This document shows positions 31,669 through 39,877 of a stretch of DNA of 48,151 nt, one piece after another (within the stretch, counting starts at the first letter, position 1; every line of letters starts with the position of its first letter). Source of the DNA: Patescibacteria group bacterium. Lineage in GTDB: Bacteria; Patescibacteriota; Minisyncoccia; Phycocordibacterales; UBA2100. A model generated the notes under the pieces. It searched no databases, had not been told where the DNA came from, and saw only the letters and a program-made list of their open reading frames with translations. Position numbers and translations under genes: made by a program. Where the stretch lies: contig JAKFXQ010000006.1 of the NCBI GenBank assembly GCA_021731295.1, forward strand, positions 1 to 48,151. Reading direction: 5' to 3'.

Positions 31669-32814
31669 CTATGACGCGTTTGTGTACAACGACGTAGCAG
31701 CAATAGAGGTCTCCAGCCAGCCATCAACGTGAGCGTCATCCTGGATGACGCGACCGCGCACTGCTGCATGGAGCGGAGACACAGTGAGGGGCTGGGATGT
31801 CACGGTGAACTGTGCAAAATCGAGTCGCGAAAATACGTGTTCAAGCCACGGAGAGAGATCCGGCTGCGCTAAAATAAGACACGTGTTCGGAAGCCGGTAG
31901 ACACTCGAAAGTGTCGCGAAACCGTCGCCAAATGTTTTGACGAGCAGTGGTTCAACCGCGGCGAGTTTTGTCTTAATCTCCTCACATGCAGCAGTACTAC
32001 AGGAGTCCTTTGCCGCGAGACGAATGAGTGTGCGGGTCTCTTCTAGTGAGCCTGTGCCCGCGATTTTGGAGAGGACGCTGCCTGTTCCAATGGGCACTGT
32101 CGCATGCGCCGCAATTTCATCATCGCGCAGCGAAATGCAGTGGCTCTTCCCTTCCTCGATATCGATGACGAGGTGATACGGAGAGTCCGAAGCTTCGCGC
32201 AACAGATGCATAAGATCGCGTGCGAAACTGCGGTAGAGCGGTGTGTGCCCTGGTAGTGCGGTGTGTAAAGCCTCGTCAATTCGGCGCCTAGCGCTCTCGG
32301 TGATGCCGCTACGAAACACGGAGACGCCGAGCGACTCGCCAAGTTTTCCTACTGGCTTACCCGTCGGATACATATTTACGTGCACCCGAGTGACGAGGGA
32401 TTCAAGGACAGTGCGGTCGGACTTTGGAAGCAGTGCCACAGCCTGCTTGGCTGTCTCCGCGATGAGGCCATCAGTTACGATTTGCGGCTTAGGAAACGTG
32501 ACTGTCGCGTGCGCCGTGTCAGCCTCCGCAAAGGTCGGGCCAAAATGCACGTCAACGGTGCTTAACGGTGGGCGCTTTTGCGCGTGGTCCGACTTGCTGT
32601 AGCGCTCAAGAAAAGCAACGAGCACCTCCTGAAGCATTGATGCTGTTTGCTGCTCCAGTTGCTCTACGGTGCGCTCTGCCGTGGGCAATTCCTTCCGGTC
32701 AGAGAGCAGAACTTTTGGCTTGTCCTGCATGCAGACAGCGGCAACTGAAACAGCGCCGCCCTCGACGTGTACAAACAATACTGGTGGAGACGACTGCTTC
32801 CGAAAGAGCGCCAT
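31669..32814 (-). CDS. PilM/FtsA-like protein, divergent ASKHA fold
   Basis: A 381-residue soluble protein. It begins with a strand pattern VLFVHVEGGAVSVAAV, and a second subdomain has YHLVIDIEEGKSHCISLRDDEI and VPIGTGSVLSKIAG, where an actin-like (ASKHA) phosphate loop would be expected. This resembles PilM and FtsA proteins that line the inner membrane under pilus or division machines. Many key residues are altered, so ATP binding is uncertain. It has its own strong -10 box and is followed 33 bp later by the J-domain membrane protein, which could be its membrane partner. Confidence 0.6.
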   Translation of the reverse strand: MALFRKQSSPPVLFVHVEGGAVSVAAVCMQDKPKVLLSDRKELPTAERTVEQLEQQTASMLQEVLVAFLERYSKSDHAQKRPPLSTVDVHFGPTFAEADTAHATVTFPKPQIVTDGLIAETAKQAVALLPKSDRTVLESLVTRVHVNMYPTGKPVGKLGESLGVSVFRSGITESARRRIDEALHTALPGHTPLYRSFARDLMHLLREASDSPYHLVIDIEEGKSHCISLRDDEIAAHATVPIGTGSVLSKIAGTGSLEETRTLIRLAAKDSCSTAACEEIKTKLAAVEPLLVKTFGDGFATLSSVYRLPNTCLILAQPDLSPWLEHVFSRLDFAQFTVTSQPLTVSPLHAAVRGRVIQDDAHVDGWLETSIAATSLYTNAS

Positions 32815-32821
32815 CGTGCGG

Positions 32822-32827
32822 ATTATA
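32822..32827 (-). promoter_or_regulatory. extended -10 box of the PilM-like gene
   Basis: TGC-TATAAT on the minus strand ends 7 nt before the ATG. It shares the 11-mer CGGATGCTATA with the promoter of the nuclease gene at 37938. Confidence 0.7.
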
Positions 32828-32841
32828 GCATCCGAAATCGG

Positions 32842-34746
32842 CTAGCTCAGCGTCGCCTTGATACGACGAATCCCCGCCGCGACAGCCTCTTCCTTCTGAA
32901 TGGAGAACGTGCCGAGTTCACCGGTGTTCTCGACATGTGGACCGCCGCAGAATTCTAAAGAGAATGAGCTCGTTAGGTCGCTCTTACCAGAAGCACCGAC
33001 GCCATAAACGGAAACCATGTCGGGATACTTGGCGTTAAACTCGTGCTCGGCACCGAGCGCTTCTGCGTCGACCTTAGGAATGATGACGTGCGCCACAGGA
33101 AGTCCTTCAGCAATCTTTTCATTGACGATGCGGCTCACTTCATGTAGTTCGTCCGCCGTCATCTTGCTGTGGTGAGAAAAGTCTATGCGCAAACGCTCCT
33201 GTGTGATGTTTGAGCCGCGTTGCTTCACGTGCGGACCGAGTACCAGCTGTAGCGCCTTAAGGAGGAGATGATGAGCCGTGTGTAGTCGAGTCGTCTTCTC
33301 CGAATGATCGGCGAGACCGCCTTTAAACTTTTGTTCTGCTCCTGCACGCGAGAGATCCTGATGTGACTTCATGCGTTCCTTAAAGTCATCTACATCGACA
33401 GGAATACCACGCGACGTTGCAATCTCCTGTGTCATTTCAAGCGGAAAGCCGTAGGTAGTGAAGAGTGTGTACGCAGTCTCACCTGAAATCGCAGTCTGCT
33501 CCTTGAGCACCTTTTCGAGCTCCTTTAGACCATTATCCAGTGTCCGCCAAAACTGCTGTTCCTCCTTCCATATTTCCCCGGTAACCGTCCGCCACACCTC
33601 GTCGCCGGAGAGTTCAGGGTACGCCTGTTTGTATTTTTCGATAAAGAGCGACGCGGCACGAACCAACATGCTGTTCTCTTCCTTGCTCTGCGCGATGCCG
33701 AGTGCGTGTGTGTGCTGCACTGCGCGACGTATGAGTCTGCGCAACACATATCCGCGGTCAGTGTTCCCTGGGCGCACGCCATCACAAATCATGAACGTGG
33801 ACGCACGCATATGATCAAGGACAATGCGGAATGAACGCTGAAACCGCGCATCATCGTATGCCTTGTCGGAAAACTTTTCGAGTAGCGCAATCACCTCGGT
33901 AAAGACATCGATGCGAAAGACATCGGGGTTCTTGTTGAACGCGGCGGCGATACGCTCCAGTCCCCCACCAAAATCTACATTCTGCTTTGGCAGCTGCGCG
34001 AACGAGCCGTCGTCTTTCTTTATGTATTGCATGAAGACGGAGTTTCCTATCTCGAGGAATCGTCCGCAGTCGCAGTTAGGGTGGCACTCTCTCCCCCATT
34101 TCGGATCGTGCGGTGTGCCAAAGTCATAAAACACTTCAGAGTCTGGACCTCCGATTTCGCCGATAGGCATGTTCTCGGGTACGCCTGCGCGACTCCACCA
34201 GTTCTTTTTCGCATCGTAATAAAAAATGCGACCGCCCTGCATGCCCTTTACGTACCCTTCTTCTTCAGACCCGATGAGCACATCAGTGGCCTCAATCCCC
34301 TTTTTAGCAAACTCCGCCTTCCAAATCGCAACGGAGTCCGTGTCTCGCGGAACAGCGTTCTTCTCGTCGCCGATGAATACGGTGACGTACAGCTTGTTTG
34401 GGTCGAGCCCAATGGTTTCGGTCAGAAACTGGAGGAACCATGGCAACTGCTCCTTCTTGAAGTAATCGCCGAGACTCCAGTTACCGAGCATTTCAAAGAA
34501 CGTTGTGTGTCGATTATCTCCGACCTCTTCGATGTCCATCGCGCGAAAACTTTTCTGAGAGTCAGTAAGACGCGCGCCGAGCGGGTGCTCCTTTCCTGCG
34601 AGATAGGGCACCAATGGCTGCATCCCGCTTCCGGTAAACAGCGTGGTCGGGTCGTTCTCGGGAACCAAAGGGGACGAGGGAATGACTGCGTGTCCCCGCT
34701 CGCGGAAGAACTCGAGGTATTTGGTACGAATGTCACTGATGGGCAT
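32842..34746 (-). CDS. alaS: alanyl-tRNA synthetase lacking the C-Ala domain
   Basis: A 634-residue class II synthetase; bacterial AlaRS is usually near 875. The catalytic domain (1-240) has RTKYLEFFRERGH, TGSGMQPLVPYL and GGGLERIAA. The editing domain (about 440-634) keeps all four zinc ligands: His-x3-His in LHTAHHLLLKAL and Cys-x3-His in FCGGPHVENTG. It stops right after the editing domain, so the DHHA1/C-Ala part that helps bind tRNA is missing. Reduced AlaRS forms are known in small-genome bacteria. The start at 34746 begins the conserved sequence; a TATAGT box lies 12 nt upstream. Confidence 0.96.
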   Translation of the reverse strand: MPISDIRTKYLEFFRERGHAVIPSSPLVPENDPTTLFTGSGMQPLVPYLAGKEHPLGARLTDSQKSFRAMDIEEVGDNRHTTFFEMLGNWSLGDYFKKEQLPWFLQFLTETIGLDPNKLYVTVFIGDEKNAVPRDTDSVAIWKAEFAKKGIEATDVLIGSEEEGYVKGMQGGRIFYYDAKKNWWSRAGVPENMPIGEIGGPDSEVFYDFGTPHDPKWGRECHPNCDCGRFLEIGNSVFMQYIKKDDGSFAQLPKQNVDFGGGLERIAAAFNKNPDVFRIDVFTEVIALLEKFSDKAYDDARFQRSFRIVLDHMRASTFMICDGVRPGNTDRGYVLRRLIRRAVQHTHALGIAQSKEENSMLVRAASLFIEKYKQAYPELSGDEVWRTVTGEIWKEEQQFWRTLDNGLKELEKVLKEQTAISGETAYTLFTTYGFPLEMTQEIATSRGIPVDVDDFKERMKSHQDLSRAGAEQKFKGGLADHSEKTTRLHTAHHLLLKALQLVLGPHVKQRGSNITQERLRIDFSHHSKMTADELHEVSRIVNEKIAEGLPVAHVIIPKVDAEALGAEHEFNAKYPDMVSVYGVGASGKSDLTSSFSLEFCGGPHVENTGELGTFSIQKEEAVAAGIRRIKATLS

Positions 34747-34800
34747 AGGTGTCGAATGACTATAGCGCACCGCCGAATAAAGCGCGAGACTTGAATCTGG

Positions 34801-34806
34801 TACACT
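34801..34806 (+). promoter_or_regulatory. -10 box of the two-helix membrane protein gene
   Basis: TACACT at 34801-34806, about 26 nt before the ATG at 34832. Unlike the leaderless genes, this one leaves a leader containing AAGGAGG at 34820-34826. Confidence 0.5.
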
Positions 34807-34831
34807 CGAACGGCGAGACAAGGAGGAAATG

Positions 34832-35017
34832 ATGCTTGTGTACGCACTCGTTTTCGCGAGTCTCGGCACGTTCATCGGTGTCTGGACATGGGTGGATCGT
34901 CGCCACTACGGCTACAGTGTCCTCGCGAGCATGCTGTGGGTCTTAGGCCTCGGTATCAGTATACCGTCGGCACTTCTGCTCATCATAATGGCATTCAGAT
35001 GGCTCACGGGCCTCTGA
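34832..35017 (+). CDS. small two-helix membrane protein
   Basis: About 61 residues, nearly all hydrophobic, with two predicted membrane helices (roughly 3-20 and 30-55) linked by WVDRRHYGYS. I do not recognise it. The second of two adjacent ATGs is chosen because AAGGAGG lies 5 nt upstream of it; the first ATG at 34829 would be only 2 nt away. It stands between divergent alaS and convergent oligopeptidase B and has its own terminator. It is one of the three SD-led orphan genes in the window. Confidence 0.6.
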   Translation: MLVYALVFASLGTFIGVWTWVDRRHYGYSVLASMLWVLGLGISIPSALLLIIMAFRWLTGL

Positions 35018-35024
35018 CTTTCGG

Positions 35025-35053
35025 AAAGGCCGGCAGCGTTACCGGCCTTTCTT
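35025..35053. terminator. bidirectional terminator between convergent genes
   Basis: Perfect 9-bp stem, AAAGGCCGG (35025-35033) with CCGGCCTTT (35042-35050), followed by TTTCTT on the plus strand. The stop codon of the oligopeptidase gene (35039-35041) lies in the 8-nt loop, and one arm encodes its last residues KKGR. Confidence 0.8.
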
Positions 35054-37084
35054 ATGCGCTTCGGAGAGTGCGTTCAAGAGATATGCGTAATCATACGCCC
35101 GCTCTCGTATCCATTCGTAGCGTCCGCTTTTTCCACCGTGCCCAGCGTGATTCTCGATTTTTAGAAATAGCGGACCGCGGAACGTCGCGCGTTCCCGCAG
35201 GCGTGCAACCCATTTCGCCGCCTCCCAGTAGGGTGTGCGTATGTCGTGGAGAGATGCGCGCACGAGCAGCGACGGATACTCTGCCCTCAAAACATTCTCG
35301 TACGGAGACCAGCGCTTCAGGTATCGGTATTCGTCTGGTTTTCGAGGGTCACCAAGCTCATCGTAGTGCAACAGTGTGCCGCCAAGCGTGGTATCGAGCG
35401 AGCTCGTCACCACATCAGCATCCGGTACGTAACAGATGCCGCCCGCGGCAATATCGGGACGTAGGTTGAGAACGGCGCCGAGCGTCATACCGCCCGCGCT
35501 TCCGCCGGTGAGAAACAGCTGGGCGCGAGACGTGTATCGCTGTGCGACAAGATGGTCAGCAACGGCGATAACATCAAGATAGGTACGATGTTTGGTTTTG
35601 CGCACCGCAGATTTGTGCCAACCCCAGCCGAGCTCGCCGCCGCCGCGTGGATGCGCTATCGCGATACCCCACCCGCGTTCCAGGAGTGAGAGTCGCGAAA
35701 TCGAAAAGAAAGGGTCATTCGTGTAGCCGTATGAACCGTAGAAATCGAGCAGAAACGGGATTGGTTTTCCCTTGCGCGCATTTGGATACACGATAGATAC
35801 AGGCACACGAATGCCACCTGATTGAGCCCATTCTTGGCGCACTGCGTATTTGCTCGCGTTCCAGCGCGGAACCTTTTGCGTTTTTCGGACTACAAGTCGC
35901 TCCGTCCTTGGGTCAAAATCGTAGACGGTACGTGGGGCGATAAATGACTGGTACTGGAACTGGACGACCGGTGAATCAAACTCGAGCGACCCGTTGACGC
36001 TTATGGCGTGCGCGCTCTCCGGAAGCACGACGCGCTTTAATGCACGTGAGGCACCACGAGTAACATACAGCTCTTCCCCGCCGTTCTCGCGCCACGTAAC
36101 CGCAACGAAGTCCGTGAATGCATAGAAGCCGGTGAGGGAGCGTTTGGCGGAGTGTGGGAGCCATGTCTCCCAGGAACGGGCGCGCTCAGGATCCTTGGTC
36201 CGCTGTATCTTAAAGTTCACTGCGGCTTTATTGGTCATGATGTAGAAGAACTCACCCGCGTGTTCTGCCGAGTAACGTACGCGGCGTGTACGCTCGATAA
36301 GGCGTCGTGCAGGCGTGTGCGGCGCGTTTGCGGGGATGTACCAGCACTCTGAAGTGTCGAAATTACCCGCATGAATAAGCACGTACTTTCTATCAGCGCT
36401 CTCCGATATGGAAACCGCCCACTGCTTGTCTTTCTCGTCATACACAAGAGTGTCAGCGGCGAGCGCGGCGCCCAACTTGTGGCGCATAACCGTGCGGGGT
36501 GGAAACGGGTGAATCTCCTTCGCGTAGAACACGTGCTCGCTGTCTGCAGCCCACGCGCAGCCATCGGCGGAAGGTATGCGTTCGCTCAAAAGTTCGCCAG
36601 AGACTAGGTCTTTTACATAGAGCGTGTAGCGCTCGTCCCCCTTCGTGTCTACGGAGTAGGCAAGTTTCGTGTGATCGGGGCTCACTTCAAATGCGCCGAG
36701 TGAGAAGAACGTCTTACCCTTAGCGAGCGCGTTCTGGTCGAGAATGACCTGCTCTTTTCCCTTTACGCCGTACGTACGGCAATGGATTGGGTACTGGAAT
36801 CCCTTTTTGGTGCGGGTGTAGTAATAGAACGGACCGTGCTTTACGGGCACAGACCGATCGTCCTCAATCATGCGACTGCGAATCTCCCGATAGAGCTTAT
36901 CTTGCAGCGGTTTCGTTGGCGCCAGAGACTTATCTGCGTAGGCGTTTTCTGCGGCAACGTAGGCGAGAGTCTCTTTGCTGGCTTTCTGCAGCCAACTGTA
37001 TTCATCGCGCCGACGGTCCCCGTGCACGGTAAACGTGGCCGGGTGTCTGGCGGGTATTGGTGGCAGTAGGGAGCGTTTCGACAT
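35039..37084 (-). CDS. ptrB: oligopeptidase B (S9 prolyl oligopeptidase family)
   Basis: A 681-residue serine peptidase. The N-terminal half forms the beta-propeller that limits access to short peptides. The C-terminal alpha/beta-hydrolase domain carries Ser529 (GGSAGGMTLGAVLNLRPD), Asp614 (LHDIRTPYWEAAKWVARLR) and His649 (NHAGHGG). These contexts fit oligopeptidase B, which cuts after Arg or Lys, better than prolyl oligopeptidase. There is no signal peptide, so it is cytoplasmic. It probably recycles imported or damaged peptides. The ATG at 37084 is chosen over GTG 37093 because it lies 7 nt after the -10 box. Confidence 0.93.
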   Translation of the reverse strand: MSKRSLLPPIPARHPATFTVHGDRRRDEYSWLQKASKETLAYVAAENAYADKSLAPTKPLQDKLYREIRSRMIEDDRSVPVKHGPFYYYTRTKKGFQYPIHCRTYGVKGKEQVILDQNALAKGKTFFSLGAFEVSPDHTKLAYSVDTKGDERYTLYVKDLVSGELLSERIPSADGCAWAADSEHVFYAKEIHPFPPRTVMRHKLGAALAADTLVYDEKDKQWAVSISESADRKYVLIHAGNFDTSECWYIPANAPHTPARRLIERTRRVRYSAEHAGEFFYIMTNKAAVNFKIQRTKDPERARSWETWLPHSAKRSLTGFYAFTDFVAVTWRENGGEELYVTRGASRALKRVVLPESAHAISVNGSLEFDSPVVQFQYQSFIAPRTVYDFDPRTERLVVRKTQKVPRWNASKYAVRQEWAQSGGIRVPVSIVYPNARKGKPIPFLLDFYGSYGYTNDPFFSISRLSLLERGWGIAIAHPRGGGELGWGWHKSAVRKTKHRTYLDVIAVADHLVAQRYTSRAQLFLTGGSAGGMTLGAVLNLRPDIAAGGICYVPDADVVTSSLDTTLGGTLLHYDELGDPRKPDEYRYLKRWSPYENVLRAEYPSLLVRASLHDIRTPYWEAAKWVARLRERATFRGPLFLKIENHAGHGGKSGRYEWIRERAYDYAYLLNALSEAHKKGR

Positions 37085-37091
37085 GGGCGCC

Positions 37092-37120
37092 ACTCTACTC
37101 CTCTACCGAGGATTTGACAA
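37092..37120 (-). promoter_or_regulatory. full promoter of oligopeptidase B
   Basis: TTGTCA (37115-37120), 17-bp spacer, TAGAGT (37092-37097), then 7 nt to the ATG. This is one of few promoters here with a clear -35 element. Confidence 0.75.
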
Positions 37121-37137
37121 AAGACCGTTGCGTGCCG

Positions 37138-37938
37138 TTATATGCCAAGCGTGCCCTGCCCGCCCGAATCAGAGCCGCGGCCGTAGCGCGACTGAAGCTT
37201 CTTCCCTACGGTCTCGCGGTAGGTACAGTAGTCACATGATGGCGCCCGCTCCGGTAGTTCATCACTGTCGAGACACGCTTTGATGTCCATGAGTGTTGGT
37301 TCAACCCACGCATCGTCCCCCGTGTGGGGCACCAGCGTGACTTCAAACTCGAGTACGCCATCAAACGCCTCTTTGTCTTTCCCGGCGTTCGCGTATACGA
37401 AATAGCCAGTGGATGACACCGTAAATCCATTCTGTCTGAACAGCCACTGGTAAATCTCCATCTGTTTTTTGTAGCCGTCGTGCCAGTCTTTATCGAGCGC
37501 TTCAATGCGCTCGTCTTTACTCGTGGATTTATAGTCAACGATTATGAGTTCTTCGCTTGGCGTGACCCAGACATCATCTATTGCTCCGGAAACAGTGAAT
37601 CCAGTCTCGCGGTGTCGATGCTCAATGCCTTTGAAGTTCTCACGCCATATATCCATTTGCGGATGCTGGAAAGGCACCGCGTCCACCCCGTACTGTTCCA
37701 TAATGGGGTGTTTTCGTGCAGCCGCTCGGTGTATGTCGAACTCTTTTTTGAGTAGCGCATCAACAGCCGAGTTCAAGTTAAACGGAAAACCTGGCGGTCG
37801 TGCCGTGCCGAGCTTGTTGTCTATGTAAAAGCAGCGGGCGCATTCAGTAAACAGACTAATTTTCGAGCGAGATAGCCTCCAACGGTCACCGCCATAGTTC
37901 CATCCTGGATTTCTATCGGGTTTGTAGTACTGCGACAT
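37138..37938 (-). CDS. RecB/Cas4-like PD-(D/E)XK nuclease
   Basis: A 266-residue protein. The nuclease core has LSRSKISLFTECARCFYI at the N-terminus, GAIDDVWV (Asp121/Asp122), ELIIVDYKSTSK (Asp135, Lys137) and KKQMEIYQWLF (Gln159, Tyr163), the RecB/Cas4 motif set. Cysteines 33 and 36 plus 235 and 238 (CDYC) could hold an iron-sulphur cluster, as in Cas4 and AddB, although the spacing differs. No Cas, RecB or helicase gene is nearby, so a stand-alone DNA repair or processing role is inferred. It has its own leaderless-type promoter. Confidence 0.82.
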   Translation of the reverse strand: MSQYYKPDRNPGWNYGGDRWRLSRSKISLFTECARCFYIDNKLGTARPPGFPFNLNSAVDALLKKEFDIHRAAARKHPIMEQYGVDAVPFQHPQMDIWRENFKGIEHRHRETGFTVSGAIDDVWVTPSEELIIVDYKSTSKDERIEALDKDWHDGYKKQMEIYQWLFRQNGFTVSSTGYFVYANAGKDKEAFDGVLEFEVTLVPHTGDDAWVEPTLMDIKACLDSDELPERAPSCDYCTYRETVGKKLQSRYGRGSDSGGQGTLGI

Positions 37939-37944
37939 CGCGGC

Positions 37945-37950
37945 AGTATA
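37945..37950 (-). promoter_or_regulatory. extended -10 box of the RecB/Cas4-like nuclease gene
   Basis: TGC-TATACT on the minus strand ends 6 nt before the ATG at 37938. Confidence 0.7.
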
Positions 37951-37962
37951 GCATCCGCTCTT

Positions 37963-38448
37963 TTACTGATTGAGTTCGTCGCTGTGAGATTCCATCATTT
38001 CGTATCGACGCTTCAGCGCGTGCTCGATGTACCACATGATGAGGAAGATTGCCATCACGATGCAGGTCGCGAAAATAGCGATGGCAATGTGTCCGAGAGC
38101 GACCATGACGCCAATTGCGGCGGTAACCCATAATCCTGCAGCTGTCGTTACACCATGCAGAGAATGTCCCTGGAAGATAATAAGGCCCGCCCCGAGAAAG
38201 CCGATACCCTGAATGACAGCAGCAATGGTGCGAGCAGGGTCGAAGTTGACTATGCCGCGCAATGGCTCCGTCGCCATCATGCCGGCAATGACGAAGAGAC
38301 AGGCGCCAAGAGCGACGAGCCCAAACGTCCGAGAGCCTGCTGTCTGACGCGCAAAAATGGCGCGCTCGGTTCCCAAGAGAATGCCCAGGAATGCGGCCAA
38401 GCTAAGCTTGCCGAAGGCAATGAGCGTCGGATCAGTGAAGTCGAACAT
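37963..38448 (-). CDS. MgtC/SapB-family membrane protein
   Basis: A 161-residue protein with four to five membrane helices. FLGILLGTERAIFARQTAGSR, TFGLVALGACLF, VIQGIGFLGAGLIIF and GVTTAAGLWVTAAIGVMVALG form the MgtC core in order. The long soluble C-terminal domain of Salmonella MgtC is absent. MgtC proteins help cells cope with low Mg2+ and interfere with the F-type ATP synthase; in free-living bacteria the role is unclear. It starts 2 bp after the DUF7282-like gene, so the two form an operon. Confidence 0.9.
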   Translation of the reverse strand: MFDFTDPTLIAFGKLSLAAFLGILLGTERAIFARQTAGSRTFGLVALGACLFVIAGMMATEPLRGIVNFDPARTIAAVIQGIGFLGAGLIIFQGHSLHGVTTAAGLWVTAAIGVMVALGHIAIAIFATCIVMAIFLIMWYIEHALKRRYEMMESHSDELNQ

Positions 38449-38450
38449 GT

Positions 38451-38978
38451 TTATCGGCCGTTCGGCGTAACGGGCGTAGTGGCGGTCATTGTAACGTGAT
38501 ACGGCTCATCTCCGGACATGACAGGTGTGTCACGTTTGCTGTCGAACTTCCCATCACCATCATCGGTAAACACGACGACAGCGTATTCGCTACCCGGCAC
38601 GGTAGCGCGCAAGAGATCCACAATGACATCATCAGAAGCCCCCGCCTCGCGACGAACGGCGCCGAGAATGTTTCCAATTTTTCCATCCGCGAAGTCGCGT
38701 ATTGCTATCCATGATGTTGCCGTCAACATTGCCTTCTCAACGATGACTGCGCGTCCCGCTGGCTGGTCATTTGCTGAAACACTCACGCCAGTTGGCGGAG
38801 CTGTTTTTACTACCGCCTCTGACGGTGCTTGCGGTTCTGGGTCCGTCGTGTCCGCGTCGAGCGATACGGGAATCATTGGCGATGCACTCATGCTCATCGC
38901 GAGCCACACAACGGCAGCGCCGACAACTACTCCTGGTAAGAAACCTGTTGCGGCTGTCTTCAGTTCATCGCTCGTCAT
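38451..38978 (-). CDS. membrane-anchored DUF7282-like protein
   Basis: A 175-residue protein. One membrane helix (residues 12-30) is followed by a linker rich in Ser, Pro and Ala and then a beta-rich domain from about residue 64: VSVSANDQPAGRAVIVEKAM, WIAIRDFADGKIGNILGAV, YAVVVFTDDGDGKFDSKRDTP. This matches DUF7282, known from haloarchaeal and some bacterial exported proteins. The acidic DDGDGKFD loop may bind Ca2+. It is likely exposed outside the membrane. A weak -10 candidate, CATAAC, lies 6 nt before the ATG. Confidence 0.65.
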   Translation of the reverse strand: MTSDELKTAATGFLPGVVVGAAVVWLAMSMSASPMIPVSLDADTTDPEPQAPSEAVVKTAPPTGVSVSANDQPAGRAVIVEKAMLTATSWIAIRDFADGKIGNILGAVRREAGASDDVIVDLLRATVPGSEYAVVVFTDDGDGKFDSKRDTPVMSGDEPYHVTMTATTPVTPNGR

Positions 38979-39033
38979 ACGGCGGTTATGGATTACAGGA
39001 TATACGGCAATTGTAGTCTCACCCTATACCCTG

Positions 39034-39873
39034 TCAACGCACTGATTCGGAAAACGGAGTACACAGACGTGTCGCCTCATCCATGACACGGTCGATATGG
39101 TGCGGACGCACTCCGGATTCATGTAACACGCCCGGTACGCGCACGTCACGGCAGAGGACAATGTTCTTCTCCAAGAGCGTTCGCTTCTCGCCGTCGGTAA
39201 GTGAAGTAAGGCAGGTCAAAGGATGCACCTTCGATTCCTCTATCATGTGCTGAAGACCCTTGTCACGCGGATAATCCCACGCGATAAGCGGCAAATTCGA
39301 ACATTGTGCATAGTGAATGGCATTGCGCGTGAAGCTGGTGTTGGTTACCAACCACCCCTCATCCACTCGGGAGTGCGGGTCCGGAGCCTTTTTCAGGTCT
39401 TCGTAGCGCGCAAATACGTAGAGCGCGTCCTTGATGTCGGTGCGGCCGCCAGGGTCATTATGAAACTTCGCTTCGACCCCGATACGTCTCCCGTCCTTTT
39501 CCGCGAGCACGTCTACCTCGTGTGGCGCGCATCGGCCATTCAGCGCTACACCGGTTCGAGTTTTCCAGCCTTGTGCCGAGAGCACGGACGCAAAAAAACG
39601 CTCAAACGGATATCCCGACGGGCCGAGCGCGAAGACTGCTCGCTTCATTGAGTACCGTGCGGCAACCGGCGTCTCATCGCCCTTTTTGAGGAGGTCAAAG
39701 GCGTGACGATAAATGTCCTCCGTAGTCATTCCTTCCTTGAGCTCATGAAGAATGTGAGTGACGATTTTCTGTCGAGCGTCGGCAGAGGCGCCGGCGCGAG
39801 AGAGGGACGCGTCGAGTTTGGATTCCTGGAAAGCTTCCAGTTCACCGTCTGCTTTGGTAACGAGCACGCTCAT
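39034..39873 (-). CDS. ATP-cone plus Mrr-like endonuclease
   Basis: A 279-residue protein. Residues 1-85 form an ATP-cone (VLVTKADGELEAFQESKLDASLSRAGA style), the nucleotide-sensing domain best known from ribonucleotide reductase and NrdR. Residues 90-200 form a PD-(D/E)XK endonuclease of the Mrr type, with HEVDVLAEKDG (Asp121) and IGVEAKFHND (Glu134, Lys136). The tail (210-279) is helical. The fusion suggests a nuclease whose activity is set by ATP/dATP. Homologues are widespread but uncharacterised as far as I know. The start fits a TACAAT box 6 nt upstream. Confidence 0.8.
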   Translation of the reverse strand: MSVLVTKADGELEAFQESKLDASLSRAGASADARQKIVTHILHELKEGMTTEDIYRHAFDLLKKGDETPVAARYSMKRAVFALGPSGYPFERFFASVLSAQGWKTRTGVALNGRCAPHEVDVLAEKDGRRIGVEAKFHNDPGGRTDIKDALYVFARYEDLKKAPDPHSRVDEGWLVTNTSFTRNAIHYAQCSNLPLIAWDYPRDKGLQHMIEESKVHPLTCLTSLTDGEKRTLLEKNIVLCRDVRVPGVLHESGVRPHHIDRVMDEATRLCTPFSESVR

Positions 39874-39877
39874 GTCG

